This document shows, one piece after another, positions 7,259 through 14,937 of a stretch of 64,000 nucleotides of DNA (position 1 is the first letter of the stretch; each line of letters opens with the position of its first letter). The stretch spans positions 136,107 through 200,106 of the forward strand of contig JAJFGJ010000016.1 in the NCBI GenBank assembly GCA_021776175.1. The letters run 5' to 3'. Source of the DNA: Kiloniellaceae bacterium. Lineage in GTDB: Bacteria > Pseudomonadota > Alphaproteobacteria > Kiloniellales > J153. Under the pieces are notes generated by a model, which searched no databases, had not been told where the DNA came from, and saw only the letters and a program-made list of their open reading frames with translations. A program made the translations under genes and the position numbers.

Positions 7259-8989
7259 CTAGCTCGATCCGCTCTTGTCCCCGCCGAGCAACTCGCGCAG
7301 GTGCCGGTTCACGTCCGCGCCGCGGTGCCGCGCCATCTTGCCGCTGGGCGCGAGGGCTTCATCGTAGAAGAACGCCGGAAGCTCGTCGTCTTCCTCCGTG
7401 AAGCCGGCCTGGCGGTTGAATTCCCATTCCATCCGCAAGGTTTCGCGGCCCAGGTTCTCGATGAAGGACGGGTCGAGATCGGTGCCGTGGGCGTCGTTGA
7501 GCGCGGTGACGACGAGCTCGGCACTGACGTTCGTCACCGATCGTCCGAAGACGCAGAGTCCCAGGGAATCGGCCGCCGCGCAGGCGATCTGCGATTCCAG
7601 GCTGGCCGCGACCAGATCCCCGGTTGTCTTGTCCGTGCATTTGTAGCTCGGCAGATTGCCCGCGGTGTGGTCCGCGCCCTGCGCCGTCACCATCATCGAT
7701 ATACCGGTCACCTCGATGACGCGCGGATCGTAGGCGCTGATCCCCTGTTTCTTGATGACGGGAACGCGCGCGGCCTTGTAATGCTCGCCGACCCGGGCGG
7801 TGCCTTGGGCGAGGAGCCGGCCCCGTTCGTTGCCTTCGCGAATATCGTCGAGCGCCTTTCGCATGAACCCGGTATCGCCGAATTCGCCCTCGCCGAGTTC
7901 CATCAGAACGCCCAACAAGGCGCCGATTTCGATCGTATCCACGCCAAGGTCGTTGGCCGCATGGTTGAGTCTCGCCACATCGTCGGGGTCTTTCAGTCCG
8001 CAGTTGCTGCCCATGAGGCCGAGCGTTTCGTATTCCAGCGGCGAGACGATTTCCTCGCCTTTGCCGTCGACGTAGATATTGCTGCACTGGATCAGGCAGC
8101 CCGGCATGCAAGCGTGCGCCGGCTCGCCGCCGCGTTCGAGGTTCTGCTCGCGGATGAAGGTCCCACCCAGCTTCATGGGTCCCTCGGCGCTGTCCACCAG
8201 TGTGCCGGTGCTGAAGTTGCGCGTCGGCAGGCCGCCCACCTGGTTGGTGAAATCGCCGACCATCGCGGTGCCGTAGAGGGTGAAGGCCTCGATAGCCTTG
8301 TCGTTCTTCAGCCGCTTGCCGTATTCGCGGATCGAGCCCATCAGCTTCTTGCGGTCGTGGAACGGCGGCATCCTGTCGGTGTCGACGACGATAGCCTTGA
8401 CCTTCTTGCTGCCCATGACCGCGCCGACGCCGCCGCGCGCGGCGAGGCGCACCGGCCGTCTCTCGGGATCCGTAAAGGCGATACCGGCCACGAGGCCCAG
8501 ATACTCGCCGACCGGTCCGCACAGGCTAAGAGCGATCTTGTCGCCGTATGTCTCGAATAGGAGCCGCGCGGCCTCCATGTTGCCCTTACCCAGGTAGGGG
8601 GCGGCGGAGTCGAAAGAGATCCCGCCCTCCTTGGTGATGCGAATGACCACCCAGTCCTGCGAGGCGCCGTAAAGCGTCAGGCCGGCCATCAGCGACTGGC
8701 CAAGGGCGAAGGCGAAGGTGCCGCCGGAGTTGGACTCCTTGATGCCGCCGGTGAGCGGGCTCTTGCAGCCCACGCTCAGGCGGTTCGCATTGGAAAAGTT
8801 GGAGCCGGCGAAGGGCCCGGCGGAGAAGATCAGCGGGTTGTCCGGAGACAGCGGATCGATCGTCGCGGCCCCGCGCTCGAGCAGGGTTTTGGCGATGTAG
8901 TGCCGGCCGGCGCGAATGACCGCTTCCCCATGCAATTCCTCGATTTCGACAGCGCGGTCACCGAGGTTTATGTGAAGGTATTTTCTCAT
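7259..8989 (-). CDS. Aldehyde:ferredoxin oxidoreductase family (tungstopterin) enzyme
   Basis: A 576-residue AOR-family enzyme, expected to carry a tungsten bis-pterin and one 4Fe-4S cluster and to oxidise aldehydes (or reduce acids) with a low-potential partner. The N-terminal domain begins 'MRKYLHINLGDRAVEIEEL'. Cluster ligands are visible as Cys294, 298 and 302 in 'HACMPGCLIQCSN' and Cys479 in 'DSLGLCVFG', the last inside the pterin-binding DxxGLC motif. The first three cysteines are spaced CX3CX3C, whereas the Pyrococcus AOR reference, as I recall it, is CX2CX3C. No ferredoxin-like or flavin subunit gene and no tungstate uptake gene is adjacent, so the electron partner is unknown. Length and order match the family, so it looks intact. 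Confidence 0.92.
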   Translation of the reverse strand: MRKYLHINLGDRAVEIEELHGEAVIRAGRHYIAKTLLERGAATIDPLSPDNPLIFSAGPFAGSNFSNANRLSVGCKSPLTGGIKESNSGGTFAFALGQSLMAGLTLYGASQDWVVIRITKEGGISFDSAAPYLGKGNMEAARLLFETYGDKIALSLCGPVGEYLGLVAGIAFTDPERRPVRLAARGGVGAVMGSKKVKAIVVDTDRMPPFHDRKKLMGSIREYGKRLKNDKAIEAFTLYGTAMVGDFTNQVGGLPTRNFSTGTLVDSAEGPMKLGGTFIREQNLERGGEPAHACMPGCLIQCSNIYVDGKGEEIVSPLEYETLGLMGSNCGLKDPDDVARLNHAANDLGVDTIEIGALLGVLMELGEGEFGDTGFMRKALDDIREGNERGRLLAQGTARVGEHYKAARVPVIKKQGISAYDPRVIEVTGISMMVTAQGADHTAGNLPSYKCTDKTTGDLVAASLESQIACAAADSLGLCVFGRSVTNVSAELVVTALNDAHGTDLDPSFIENLGRETLRMEWEFNRQAGFTEEDDELPAFFYDEALAPSGKMARHRGADVNRHLRELLGGDKSGSS

Positions 8990-9443
8990 GACGAGGTCAC
9001 CTTATCATCGAGGTTGACGAGAGCGGCGAATACCGCCACGGATTTCCGCGCCGTGCCGGCACCCGCGCGCCTCTCTTTGCACGATTCGAAGCCCTAACCC
9101 ATTATATGGCTTCCCCGTGCCGGCTCATTGTAGCGCTTCCCGCCGTTCAGCCTACCGGGTCATGGCTCAGCCGACCAGGACGCTTCCAAACAAAGCTTGG
9201 CCTCGTAACGCACAACGTCGGCTTGGGGTCAGGAGTCGGCATGCCGGGCCGATTCACGGGTGGCCCGGTTCTGCGCCCATAAGCGGACATCGTCACGCGT
9301 AACGCCAGTTAAGGTGTTCAAGCCCTAGGACACTCCCCGCCTATTTAGGTTAGTATCTAGGCTTGCGGCCGAACGCCGCTAGGGGATGAAATTCCCCGGC
9401 GCGCGTATTACTTATAGTCTCAATGTTCAGGCGGTGATCTATC
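8990..9443. other. Gene-poor spacer upstream of lolA
   Basis: A 454 bp gap between the divergent AOR and LolA genes. It must hold both promoters, but no convincing -35/-10 pair was fixed. Short open frames here encode Arg- and Pro-rich sequence without family features. No tRNA-like fold, insertion sequence or terminator was seen. It is the right edge of the interval that separates ftsK from lolA. Confidence 0.6.
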
Positions 9444-10097
9444 TTGGCGGCTTCATTTCTTAGGTTCCTAGCGGCGGTCCTGCTCCTGGCCGGGGCTCTC
9501 GCGGCCGCCCCCACCGCCACCCGGGCGGCGGCGCTTTCGGCCGACGACTTGGCCAATGTCGAGCGCGCGCTTGGCTATTTGAACGATATCTCGACCATGC
9601 GCGCGCGTTTCGTGCAGATCTCCTCCAACGGCGCCTATGCCGAAGGCGAGGTTCTGATCGACCGGCCCGGCAAGCTGCGTTTCGATTACGATCCGCCGGT
9701 GCCGGTGCTACTCATCGCCGACGGCTTGAGCCTTTTGTTCTACGACCGGGAATTGAAGGAGGCGAGTTTCCTGCCCTTGCGGGAGACGCCGCTGTGGTTC
9801 CTGATCCGCGAGGAGGTCAAGCTCAGCGACGACATGGTGGTCGAGAAGGTTGTCCAGGAGCTCGGCACCCTGCGCGTGACCCTGCGCGATGCCGGCAACC
9901 CGGATATCGGCGAGATAACCTTGGTGTTCGAAGACCGCCCCTTGTCCTTGCGCAAATGGCGGATGATCGATGCCCAAGGTGTGCTGACCGAGGTCTCTTT
10001 GGTCGATCCGCGCTACGGCGTCGCCCTCGAAGCAAGCGCCTTCGAGCACGGCGATCTGGAAATCTACAACCCCGGCCAGCGCCTGCAGGAGCGCTAG
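9444..10097 (+). CDS. lolA: Outer-membrane lipoprotein carrier protein LolA
   Basis: Periplasmic chaperone that accepts lipoproteins from the LolCDE exporter and carries them to the outer membrane. The 217-residue product has a cleavable signal peptide: basic-free 'AASFLRFLAAVLLLAGALAA' then Ala-rich cleavage region near residue 30. The mature part matches the family: 'MRARFVQISSNGAYAEGEVL' and 'RPGKLRFDYDPP' near 50-85, and 'ITLVFEDRPLSLRKW' later. The start is a TTG at 9444; the nearby ATG frame at 9423 stops after four codons and no other in-frame ATG or GTG gives a signal peptide. Its usual neighbour ftsK lies 8.6 kb away here. Confidence 0.92.
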   Translation: MAASFLRFLAAVLLLAGALAAAPTATRAAALSADDLANVERALGYLNDISTMRARFVQISSNGAYAEGEVLIDRPGKLRFDYDPPVPVLLIADGLSLLFYDRELKEASFLPLRETPLWFLIREEVKLSDDMVVEKVVQELGTLRVTLRDAGNPDIGEITLVFEDRPLSLRKWRMIDAQGVLTEVSLVDPRYGVALEASAFEHGDLEIYNPGQRLQER

Positions 10098-10112
10098 GCG
10101 CCCAAGGCCAAT

Positions 10113-10196
10113 GTCATCCCGGACTACGATCCGGGATCTTCGAGTGTGACCGGGCTCGCGCCTACCCAAAGATCCCGGATCGTAGTTCGGGATGAC
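10113..10196. repeat. Palindromic repeat with 28-base arms
   Basis: Arms 10113-10140 and 10169-10196 are reverse complements with one mismatch, around a 28-base loop. They begin and end 'gtcatcccg', a form common in dispersed alphaproteobacterial palindromes. It sits 15 bases after the lolA stop and could act as a transcript end, although no T-run follows it. Confidence 0.85.
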
Positions 10197-10245
10197 GATG
10201 TTTCCGTTTCTGGATTTAGTGACCTAAACGCAGGCACGCCGCGCC

Positions 10246-10290
10246 CTCACTCCTTCGCGGGGGCCTGGCGCTCACTCCTTCGCGGGGGCC
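10246..10290. repeat. Two tandem 20-base units
   Basis: The 20 bases at 10246-10265 recur exactly at 10271-10290, a step of 25 bases. The right copy covers the last codons and the stop of the small secreted protein gene; the left copy lies just past that stop and would encode the same ending in another frame. It looks like a local slippage or duplication event. Confidence 0.85.
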
Positions 10291-10526
10291 ACGCCGCTCG
10301 CCTTGAGGTCCCACCACGCGGTCAGGCACTCACCCGGCGTGGGGTTGGCGATACCGTCGAGAAGAAACTTGGCCCGCACCTGGGCGCGCGCCACCAGGCG
10401 CGGCAGGCCGCTCGCGCCGGCGGCGTCGCGATCCAGCCAGACGCAGGGGTCCAGGCTGCCATAGCGCCCAACGGTCGCGATTCCAGCGGCGCCGAGCAAG
10501 GCCAGCACAAGTACCAAGATCTTCAT
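10272..10526 (-). CDS. Small secreted or membrane-anchored hypothetical protein
   Basis: An 84-residue protein of unknown function. It starts 'MKILVLVLALLGAAGIATVG', a signal peptide or single membrane anchor. A short body with Trp and two cysteines ('DPCVWLDRD' and 'TPGECLTAWW') follows; the pair could form a periplasmic disulfide. Its ATG overlaps the stop of the upstream hydroxylase-family gene as ATGA, a strong sign of a real, translationally coupled gene. No family recognised. Its last codons lie in a tandemly duplicated 20-base unit. Confidence 0.65.
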   Translation of the reverse strand: MKILVLVLALLGAAGIATVGRYGSLDPCVWLDRDAAGASGLPRLVARAQVRAKFLLDGIANPTPGECLTAWWDLKASGVAPAKE

Positions 10527-11335
10527 TCAAGTTCCTTTTGAGGTGTTTCTTGTTGGGAGGTTGCGTCCCTGCCCGAAAAAGGCAGCGCGAAAAGCGCGAG
10601 CAAAGGCCGCTCCGCCCGGCCTTCCACGCCGATCGTCATATCCGCGCGGCGCGGGGTCGCGCTGCGGGTGCCGAACAAGGGGTCCCAAAAACTGAACAAG
10701 GTGCCGTAGTTCGAATCCGTGTCCCGGCGCACCGCATGGTGATGAACCCAATGAATCGACGGCGTGATGAAAAGGCGCGCCAGGGCGCGCTCCAAGGCCG
10801 CCGGGATGGCCAGATTCGAGTGATGGAAAATCGCCGCCACGAGCAGAAGGGTTTCGAACACCAGCACCGAAGACAGGGGAATCGCGAACACCACGATCAT
10901 CCCCGCGCGGGCCAGGGCCGACAGGATCACCTCGCCGAAGTGAAACCGAACCGCGCTGGTGACATCCAGAAATTGGTCGAGATGGTGGACCTCGTGAAAC
11001 CGCCACAGGATCTGGGCCTCGTGGTTGGCGCGGTGCCACCAATAGATCAGCAGGTCCAGCAAAACGATGTCCAGGGCGAGGCCCCCTAGGCCCGACCACC
11101 AGCCCGGCCGCCAGGCGAGGTGATATTCCACCGCCAGCACCGAGACCGGCACGACCACCAGAGGAGAAAGCACCAAGTTGGACAGCCAGAGCCCACCGTT
11201 GCGCCCCAAGCGGTTTCGGGCGCCGTCCGGTTCCGACGCCATGGGGCGCAGGCGCTCGGCCACGAAAAAAAACGCCAGCCAGACTCCCACCGCGGCCGCC
11301 TTCCAAGGCAGAAGAGTCTCTAACCCGAGTTCCAT
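10523..11335 (-). CDS. Fatty acid hydroxylase/sterol desaturase superfamily membrane protein
   Basis: A di-iron membrane oxygenase of 270 residues. The histidine clusters of the superfamily are all present: 'HRANHE' (HX3H), 'HEVHH' (HX2HH), 'HHSNL' and 'HWVHHHA' (HX2HH). Four or more hydrophobic segments surround them. The family hydroxylates or desaturates lipid chains, sterols, carotenoids or alkylglycerols; the substrate cannot be named here. It is the first gene of a two-gene unit with the small secreted protein, and is divergent from the amidotransferase gene at 11526. Residues after about 235 are a short soluble tail rich in Gln and Glu. Confidence 0.9.
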   Translation of the reverse strand: MELGLETLLPWKAAAVGVWLAFFFVAERLRPMASEPDGARNRLGRNGGLWLSNLVLSPLVVVPVSVLAVEYHLAWRPGWWSGLGGLALDIVLLDLLIYWWHRANHEAQILWRFHEVHHLDQFLDVTSAVRFHFGEVILSALARAGMIVVFAIPLSSVLVFETLLLVAAIFHHSNLAIPAALERALARLFITPSIHWVHHHAVRRDTDSNYGTLFSFWDPLFGTRSATPRRADMTIGVEGRAERPLLALFALPFSGRDATSQQETPQKELE

Positions 11336-11428
11336 AATCCAAGCTACTCGCCGAAAAAGCCCCGTGGGGACGCGGACGGTATAGAGATAATATATTCCCG
11401 CCCCGCCGCCAGTACATTCTTGGTGAAA

Positions 11429-11450
11429 TCTTATACGAAGATTATACGAA
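11429..11450. promoter_or_regulatory. Tandem 11-base repeat in a divergent promoter region
   Basis: Two adjacent copies of 'ttatacgaa' plus two variable bases, at 11429-11439 and 11440-11450, lie in the 190 bp gap between the divergent hydroxylase-family and amidotransferase genes. The spacing of one helical turn fits a direct-repeat operator. An AT-rich stretch 'gataatatattc' about 11387-11398 could be a minus-strand promoter element. Inference only. Confidence 0.35.
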
Positions 11451-11525
11451 TCTCATAGATCCAAGCCCCGTATTATGCGGCTTCGGCCCTTGCACGGACC
11501 CGGCTCCAACCTTAGCTTTCGCGCC

Positions 11526-12281
11526 ATGAGCAAAACAAAGAGCAAGCCCCTGATCGGCCTTCCAGCCTGCATCAAGCACATCGACGGCATGCCTTTCCAC
11601 AGCGTTCAGGACAAGTACCTGCGCGCCGTGGTCGAGGCGGCCGGCGGCCTGCCCCTGGTGATTCCGGCCTATGGCGACGAGAGCGAACCGGCCCGCCTGA
11701 TCGGGATGCTGGACGGGCTGATGTTGACCGGCAGCCCCTCCAACGTGCACCCGGCCCGCTACGGCCGGGCCGCCCACCGCGAGGCCGAACCGCACGACGA
11801 AGACCGGGACGCGACGACCTTACCGCTCATAAACATGGCATTGGATGCCGGCTTGCCCCTGCTCGCCATTTGCCGCGGGTTCCAGGAACTGAACGTCGCC
11901 CTCGGCGGTACCCTCCATGCCGAAGTCCATGAGGTGCCGGGACGGCGCGACCACCGCCGGCCGCAAGACCCCGATCTCGATGTCCAATACGGCCCCCAGC
12001 ACACCATCCGCTTGACCCCCGGCGGCGTCTTCGAGGATCTGTTCGGCGAATCGCAAATCTCGGTTAACTCCCTCCATGGCCAGGGCCTGGACCGGGTCGC
12101 CGGGCGCCTTTGCGTGGAAGCGATGGCCCAAGACGGCACCATCGAGGCAGTGAGCGTCAAGAACGCGGCCGGTTTCGCCCTCGGGGTGCAGTGGCATCCC
12201 GAGTACAAGGTTTTGGAAAACCCGCAATCGAGACAACTGTTCGCCGCCTTCGGCGCCGCCGCCCGGGCCCGCGCCGTATGA
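11526..12281 (+). CDS. Class I glutamine amidotransferase, gamma-glutamyl-GABA hydrolase-like (peptidase C26)
   Basis: A 251-residue cytoplasmic hydrolase. The catalytic cysteine is in 'LLAICRGFQELNVALGG', and the His/Glu pair in 'GVQWHPEYK' completes the triad. The N-terminal 'PLIGLPACIK' strand and 'DGLMLTGSPSNVHPARYG' match PuuD-type enzymes, which release GABA or a related amine product from its gamma-glutamyl conjugate in polyamine breakdown. With agmatinase- and agmatine-deiminase-type genes in the window, a link to polyamine use is plausible but not proved. I chose the ATG at 11526, which starts the family domain; the frame extends 17 codons further. Its stop overlaps xthA as ATGA. Confidence 0.85.
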   Translation: MSKTKSKPLIGLPACIKHIDGMPFHSVQDKYLRAVVEAAGGLPLVIPAYGDESEPARLIGMLDGLMLTGSPSNVHPARYGRAAHREAEPHDEDRDATTLPLINMALDAGLPLLAICRGFQELNVALGGTLHAEVHEVPGRRDHRRPQDPDLDVQYGPQHTIRLTPGGVFEDLFGESQISVNSLHGQGLDRVAGRLCVEAMAQDGTIEAVSVKNAAGFALGVQWHPEYKVLENPQSRQLFAAFGAAARARAV

Positions 12282-13075
12282 GTCTGCGCATCGCCACTTG
12301 GAACGTGAATTCCCTGCGCCGCCGTTTGGACCACCTCGCCCAATTTTGCGCGACCGAGCAGCCGGACGTCGTGTGTCTGCAGGAAACCAAGGTCCGCGAC
12401 GAGGAGTTCCCCCATGAAGCCATCAATGACCTTGGCTTTACCCACGTTTTACGCCATGGCCAGAAAGGCACCAACGGCGTCGCCATCCTCTCGCGCCTGC
12501 CTTTCGAGGCCGAGGAGACCTTGAGCTTTTGCGGCCGCGACGATTGCCGCCATGCCAGCGTGCGCCTGGCCGGGGGGCTGGAAATTCACAATTTCTACGT
12601 CCCGGCCGGGGGCGACAAGCCGGATCCGGAGGCGAACGACAAGTTCGCGCATAAATTACAGTTTCTCGACGAAATGGCGGCTTGGGCGAAGGAACGCCTG
12701 ACCGGACGCCGGGCGGTCCTGGTCGGCGACCTCAATGTGGCGCCCCTGGAAACCGATGTCTGGAACCACAAGCGCCAAGTAAAGAACGTGGGACACACGC
12801 CGGGCGAATCAGAGCGCATGTCGCGCCTGCAAGCCGCCGCCGGCCTGATCGACGCGCCGCGCCGCTTCGTATCCCCGGATCAACCGCTGTATTCCTGGTG
12901 GGGTTACCGGTTCCGCGAATCTTTTCAGAAGAATTACGGCTGGCGCCTGGATCACGTCTTGGTCACCCCGGCCCTGGACGGGGACATCCTGGATTGCCGG
13001 GTCTTCAAGGATCCCCGGTCGTGGGATCAGCCCTCCGATCACGTGCCGGTGATCTTGGACTTGGCCTCGGCCTAG
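12278..13075 (+). CDS. xthA: Exodeoxyribonuclease III
   Basis: AP endonuclease and 3'-5' exonuclease of base-excision repair, 265 residues. The family motifs are in order: 'RIATWNVNSLRRRLDHL' at the N-terminus, 'CLQETKV' (metal-binding Glu), 'VLVGDLNVAP', 'GWRLDHVLVTP' and the terminal 'SWDQPSDHVPVI' with the catalytic Asp-His. The ATG at 12278 overlaps the stop of the upstream amidotransferase, so the two are coupled. The 3' end overlaps by 4 bp the stop of the convergent agmatine deiminase. ftsK-lolA-xthA is a familiar alphaproteobacterial order, here interrupted twice. Confidence 0.96.
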   Translation: MSLRIATWNVNSLRRRLDHLAQFCATEQPDVVCLQETKVRDEEFPHEAINDLGFTHVLRHGQKGTNGVAILSRLPFEAEETLSFCGRDDCRHASVRLAGGLEIHNFYVPAGGDKPDPEANDKFAHKLQFLDEMAAWAKERLTGRRAVLVGDLNVAPLETDVWNHKRQVKNVGHTPGESERMSRLQAAAGLIDAPRRFVSPDQPLYSWWGYRFRESFQKNYGWRLDHVLVTPALDGDILDCRVFKDPRSWDQPSDHVPVILDLASA

Positions 13076-14103
13076 TCCTCGCGCGGATCGACGTCCGGTT
13101 CTTGCTGGGTGATGCAATGGATGCCGCCGCCGCCGCGCACGATGTCGCCGGCCGGCACTTGCCGGACCTTGCGACCGGGGAAGCACTTAGAGACCGTGGC
13201 GAACGCGGCGCTGTCCTTGGGGTCTTCGAACGAGGGCATCACGATGCCGCCGTTGGCGATATAGAAGTTGATGTAGGAGCGCGCCAAGCGCTTGCCGTTG
13301 TCGTCGAGAGCGGCCGCCGGCTGCTCAATCTCAACCACTTCGAGCTCCCGGCCCTTGGCGTCGCGCGCGGCGCGCAGACGCGCCAGGTTGTCCTGCAGCG
13401 CCGCGTGGTTGGTGTCCTGGGAATCCTGGGTCGTCAGCGCCAGGACCACACCCGGTTTCACGAAACAGGCGAGATTGTCGACATGGCCGTCGGTCTCGTC
13501 GTCCACCAGGCCCTGGCCCAGCCAAACGACGGTGCGCGCGCCCAGGTAATCGCCTAGGTGAGTTTCTATTTCCTTGGGTGTCAGCGCTGGGTTGCGATTT
13601 GGATTGAGCAGGCATTGCTCGCTGGTTAGCAGCGTGCCCTCGCCGTCGACATGGATCGATCCGCCTTCCAGAACCAGCGGCGCCTCATAGCGGGACACCT
13701 CCAGATGGCTCAGCAGGGCCCGCGCCAAATCGGCGTCTTTCTTGTAGTCGCTATATTCGCCGCCCCAGGCATTGAACTGCCAATCGACGCCCGCCAGGCC
13801 GCCTTTTCCATCGACCAGGAAGCTGGGGCCGATATCGCGGGCCCAGGAATCGTCCAGATCCAGAGGCAGGGCGCCAACTTGGGAACCGCAGCGCAGCGAG
13901 ACTTCGGCCACATCCTCGGGTTTCGCGATCATGGTGACCGGCTCGAATTCGGCGATGGTCTTGGCGACTTCGGCATAGGCCTCGCGCGCCGCGTCCAGAT
14001 GCCCGCCCCACAATTCCACCCGGCACGGCCACGCCATCCAACAGCGCTTGTGGATCGCCCATTCGGCGGGCATGAAGAATCCGTCTTCGACCGGACGACG
14101 CAT
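13072..14103 (-). CDS. aguA: Agmatine deiminase
   Basis: Converts agmatine to N-carbamoylputrescine and ammonia, on the way to putrescine. The 343-residue sequence has the guanidino-group-modifying fold with 'DDSWARDIGPSF', 'VLEGGSIHVDGEG', 'DDETDGHVDN' and the C-terminal catalytic cysteine in 'RGGGGIHCITQQ'. Length fits the family. No N-carbamoylputrescine amidase gene is adjacent; one would be needed elsewhere to complete the route. It faces xthA convergently. Confidence 0.94.
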   Translation of the reverse strand: MRRPVEDGFFMPAEWAIHKRCWMAWPCRVELWGGHLDAAREAYAEVAKTIAEFEPVTMIAKPEDVAEVSLRCGSQVGALPLDLDDSWARDIGPSFLVDGKGGLAGVDWQFNAWGGEYSDYKKDADLARALLSHLEVSRYEAPLVLEGGSIHVDGEGTLLTSEQCLLNPNRNPALTPKEIETHLGDYLGARTVVWLGQGLVDDETDGHVDNLACFVKPGVVLALTTQDSQDTNHAALQDNLARLRAARDAKGRELEVVEIEQPAAALDDNGKRLARSYINFYIANGGIVMPSFEDPKDSAAFATVSKCFPGRKVRQVPAGDIVRGGGGIHCITQQEPDVDPRED

Positions 14104-14258
14104 GATTCGGCCACCCCCTCGGCCACCAAGCGAAACGACGCACCCTTAGCGGTGCGACTTTAGGTTACCAGGCCGGGTCTTGGCAAACGCCGCCGCAACC
14201 GTGAATCGTGGCGTTAGCGTCCGCATTTGGCGTGGTCAAAGGAAAAATGTGGCGGGAT

Positions 14259-14753
14259 TCAGCCGTTTATGCCGGCCGCCAGGTAAATGAAACCGTCGCG
14301 ATAAGCGATACCGGCGGCCTGCTGTTCGCCGTCCATGCCGGCGAAGGACGCGGCCGGGAGCTCGCCTTCGGGCGCCGGCCCACTGGCAACGGCGAGGCCA
14401 AGGGCGCCGCCGAGATAGGCCAGATGGCGCGGCACGGCCATGGGATCGGACACCACGGGGTTCAGGGCCGGATCGGCCATGGGCGTCAGGGCGACCAGCG
14501 CCCCTTCGGGCGTTCCTTCATCCGGTGCGTGGTCCTTGCAGACTTTCCCGTCGAACACGCGCATCACCGCGCAGTCCTGCTGCATGACGAAGGAGATGCC
14601 GTGATCGCTGACAGTTTTACCGGTCTCGCCCAGGCTAAACATATCCGCGCCGAGGGAAACAGCGGTGATGATGGGTGGCAGGGCGCAGGCCGAAGCGAAA
14701 ATCGATAGCGCGGCGACCGCTGCCAGGCGTCCAAGGTACTTTCGCGACCTCAC
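14259..14753 (-). CDS. Hypothetical lipoprotein
   Basis: A 164-residue protein with a clear lipoprotein signal: basic start 'MRSRKYLGR', hydrophobic stretch, then lipobox 'FASAC' near residue 23. The mature part, with 'GADMFSLGETGKTVSDHG' and 'QQDCAVMRVF', is of a type I associate with uncharacterised alphaproteobacterial proteins, but I know no function. It stands alone between aguA and aspS and is probably anchored in the outer membrane by the Lol system. Confidence 0.75.
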   Translation of the reverse strand: MRSRKYLGRLAAVAALSIFASACALPPIITAVSLGADMFSLGETGKTVSDHGISFVMQQDCAVMRVFDGKVCKDHAPDEGTPEGALVALTPMADPALNPVVSDPMAVPRHLAYLGGALGLAVASGPAPEGELPAASFAGMDGEQQAAGIAYRDGFIYLAAGING

Positions 14754-14937
14754 CGGTATACAACTCCCCCCGCGCGGACTCGCCGACGCCAGTCCAGGTA
14801 TTCAATGAAATGGAAGATTAAAACCCCCTGCGTTAAGCTAAAGTTAACCGCCGCACGCGGTGCTGGCCAGGGCTAAAAAAGTGGCCGGCGCGATGAAGTA
14901 TCTCGATTCCTTGGATTTTACCGCGATTCCAATCCGG

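Noticed and set aside
10246-10290. CRISPR-like repeat pair
   Set aside because: Only two units, 5-base spacer, one unit inside a gene end.
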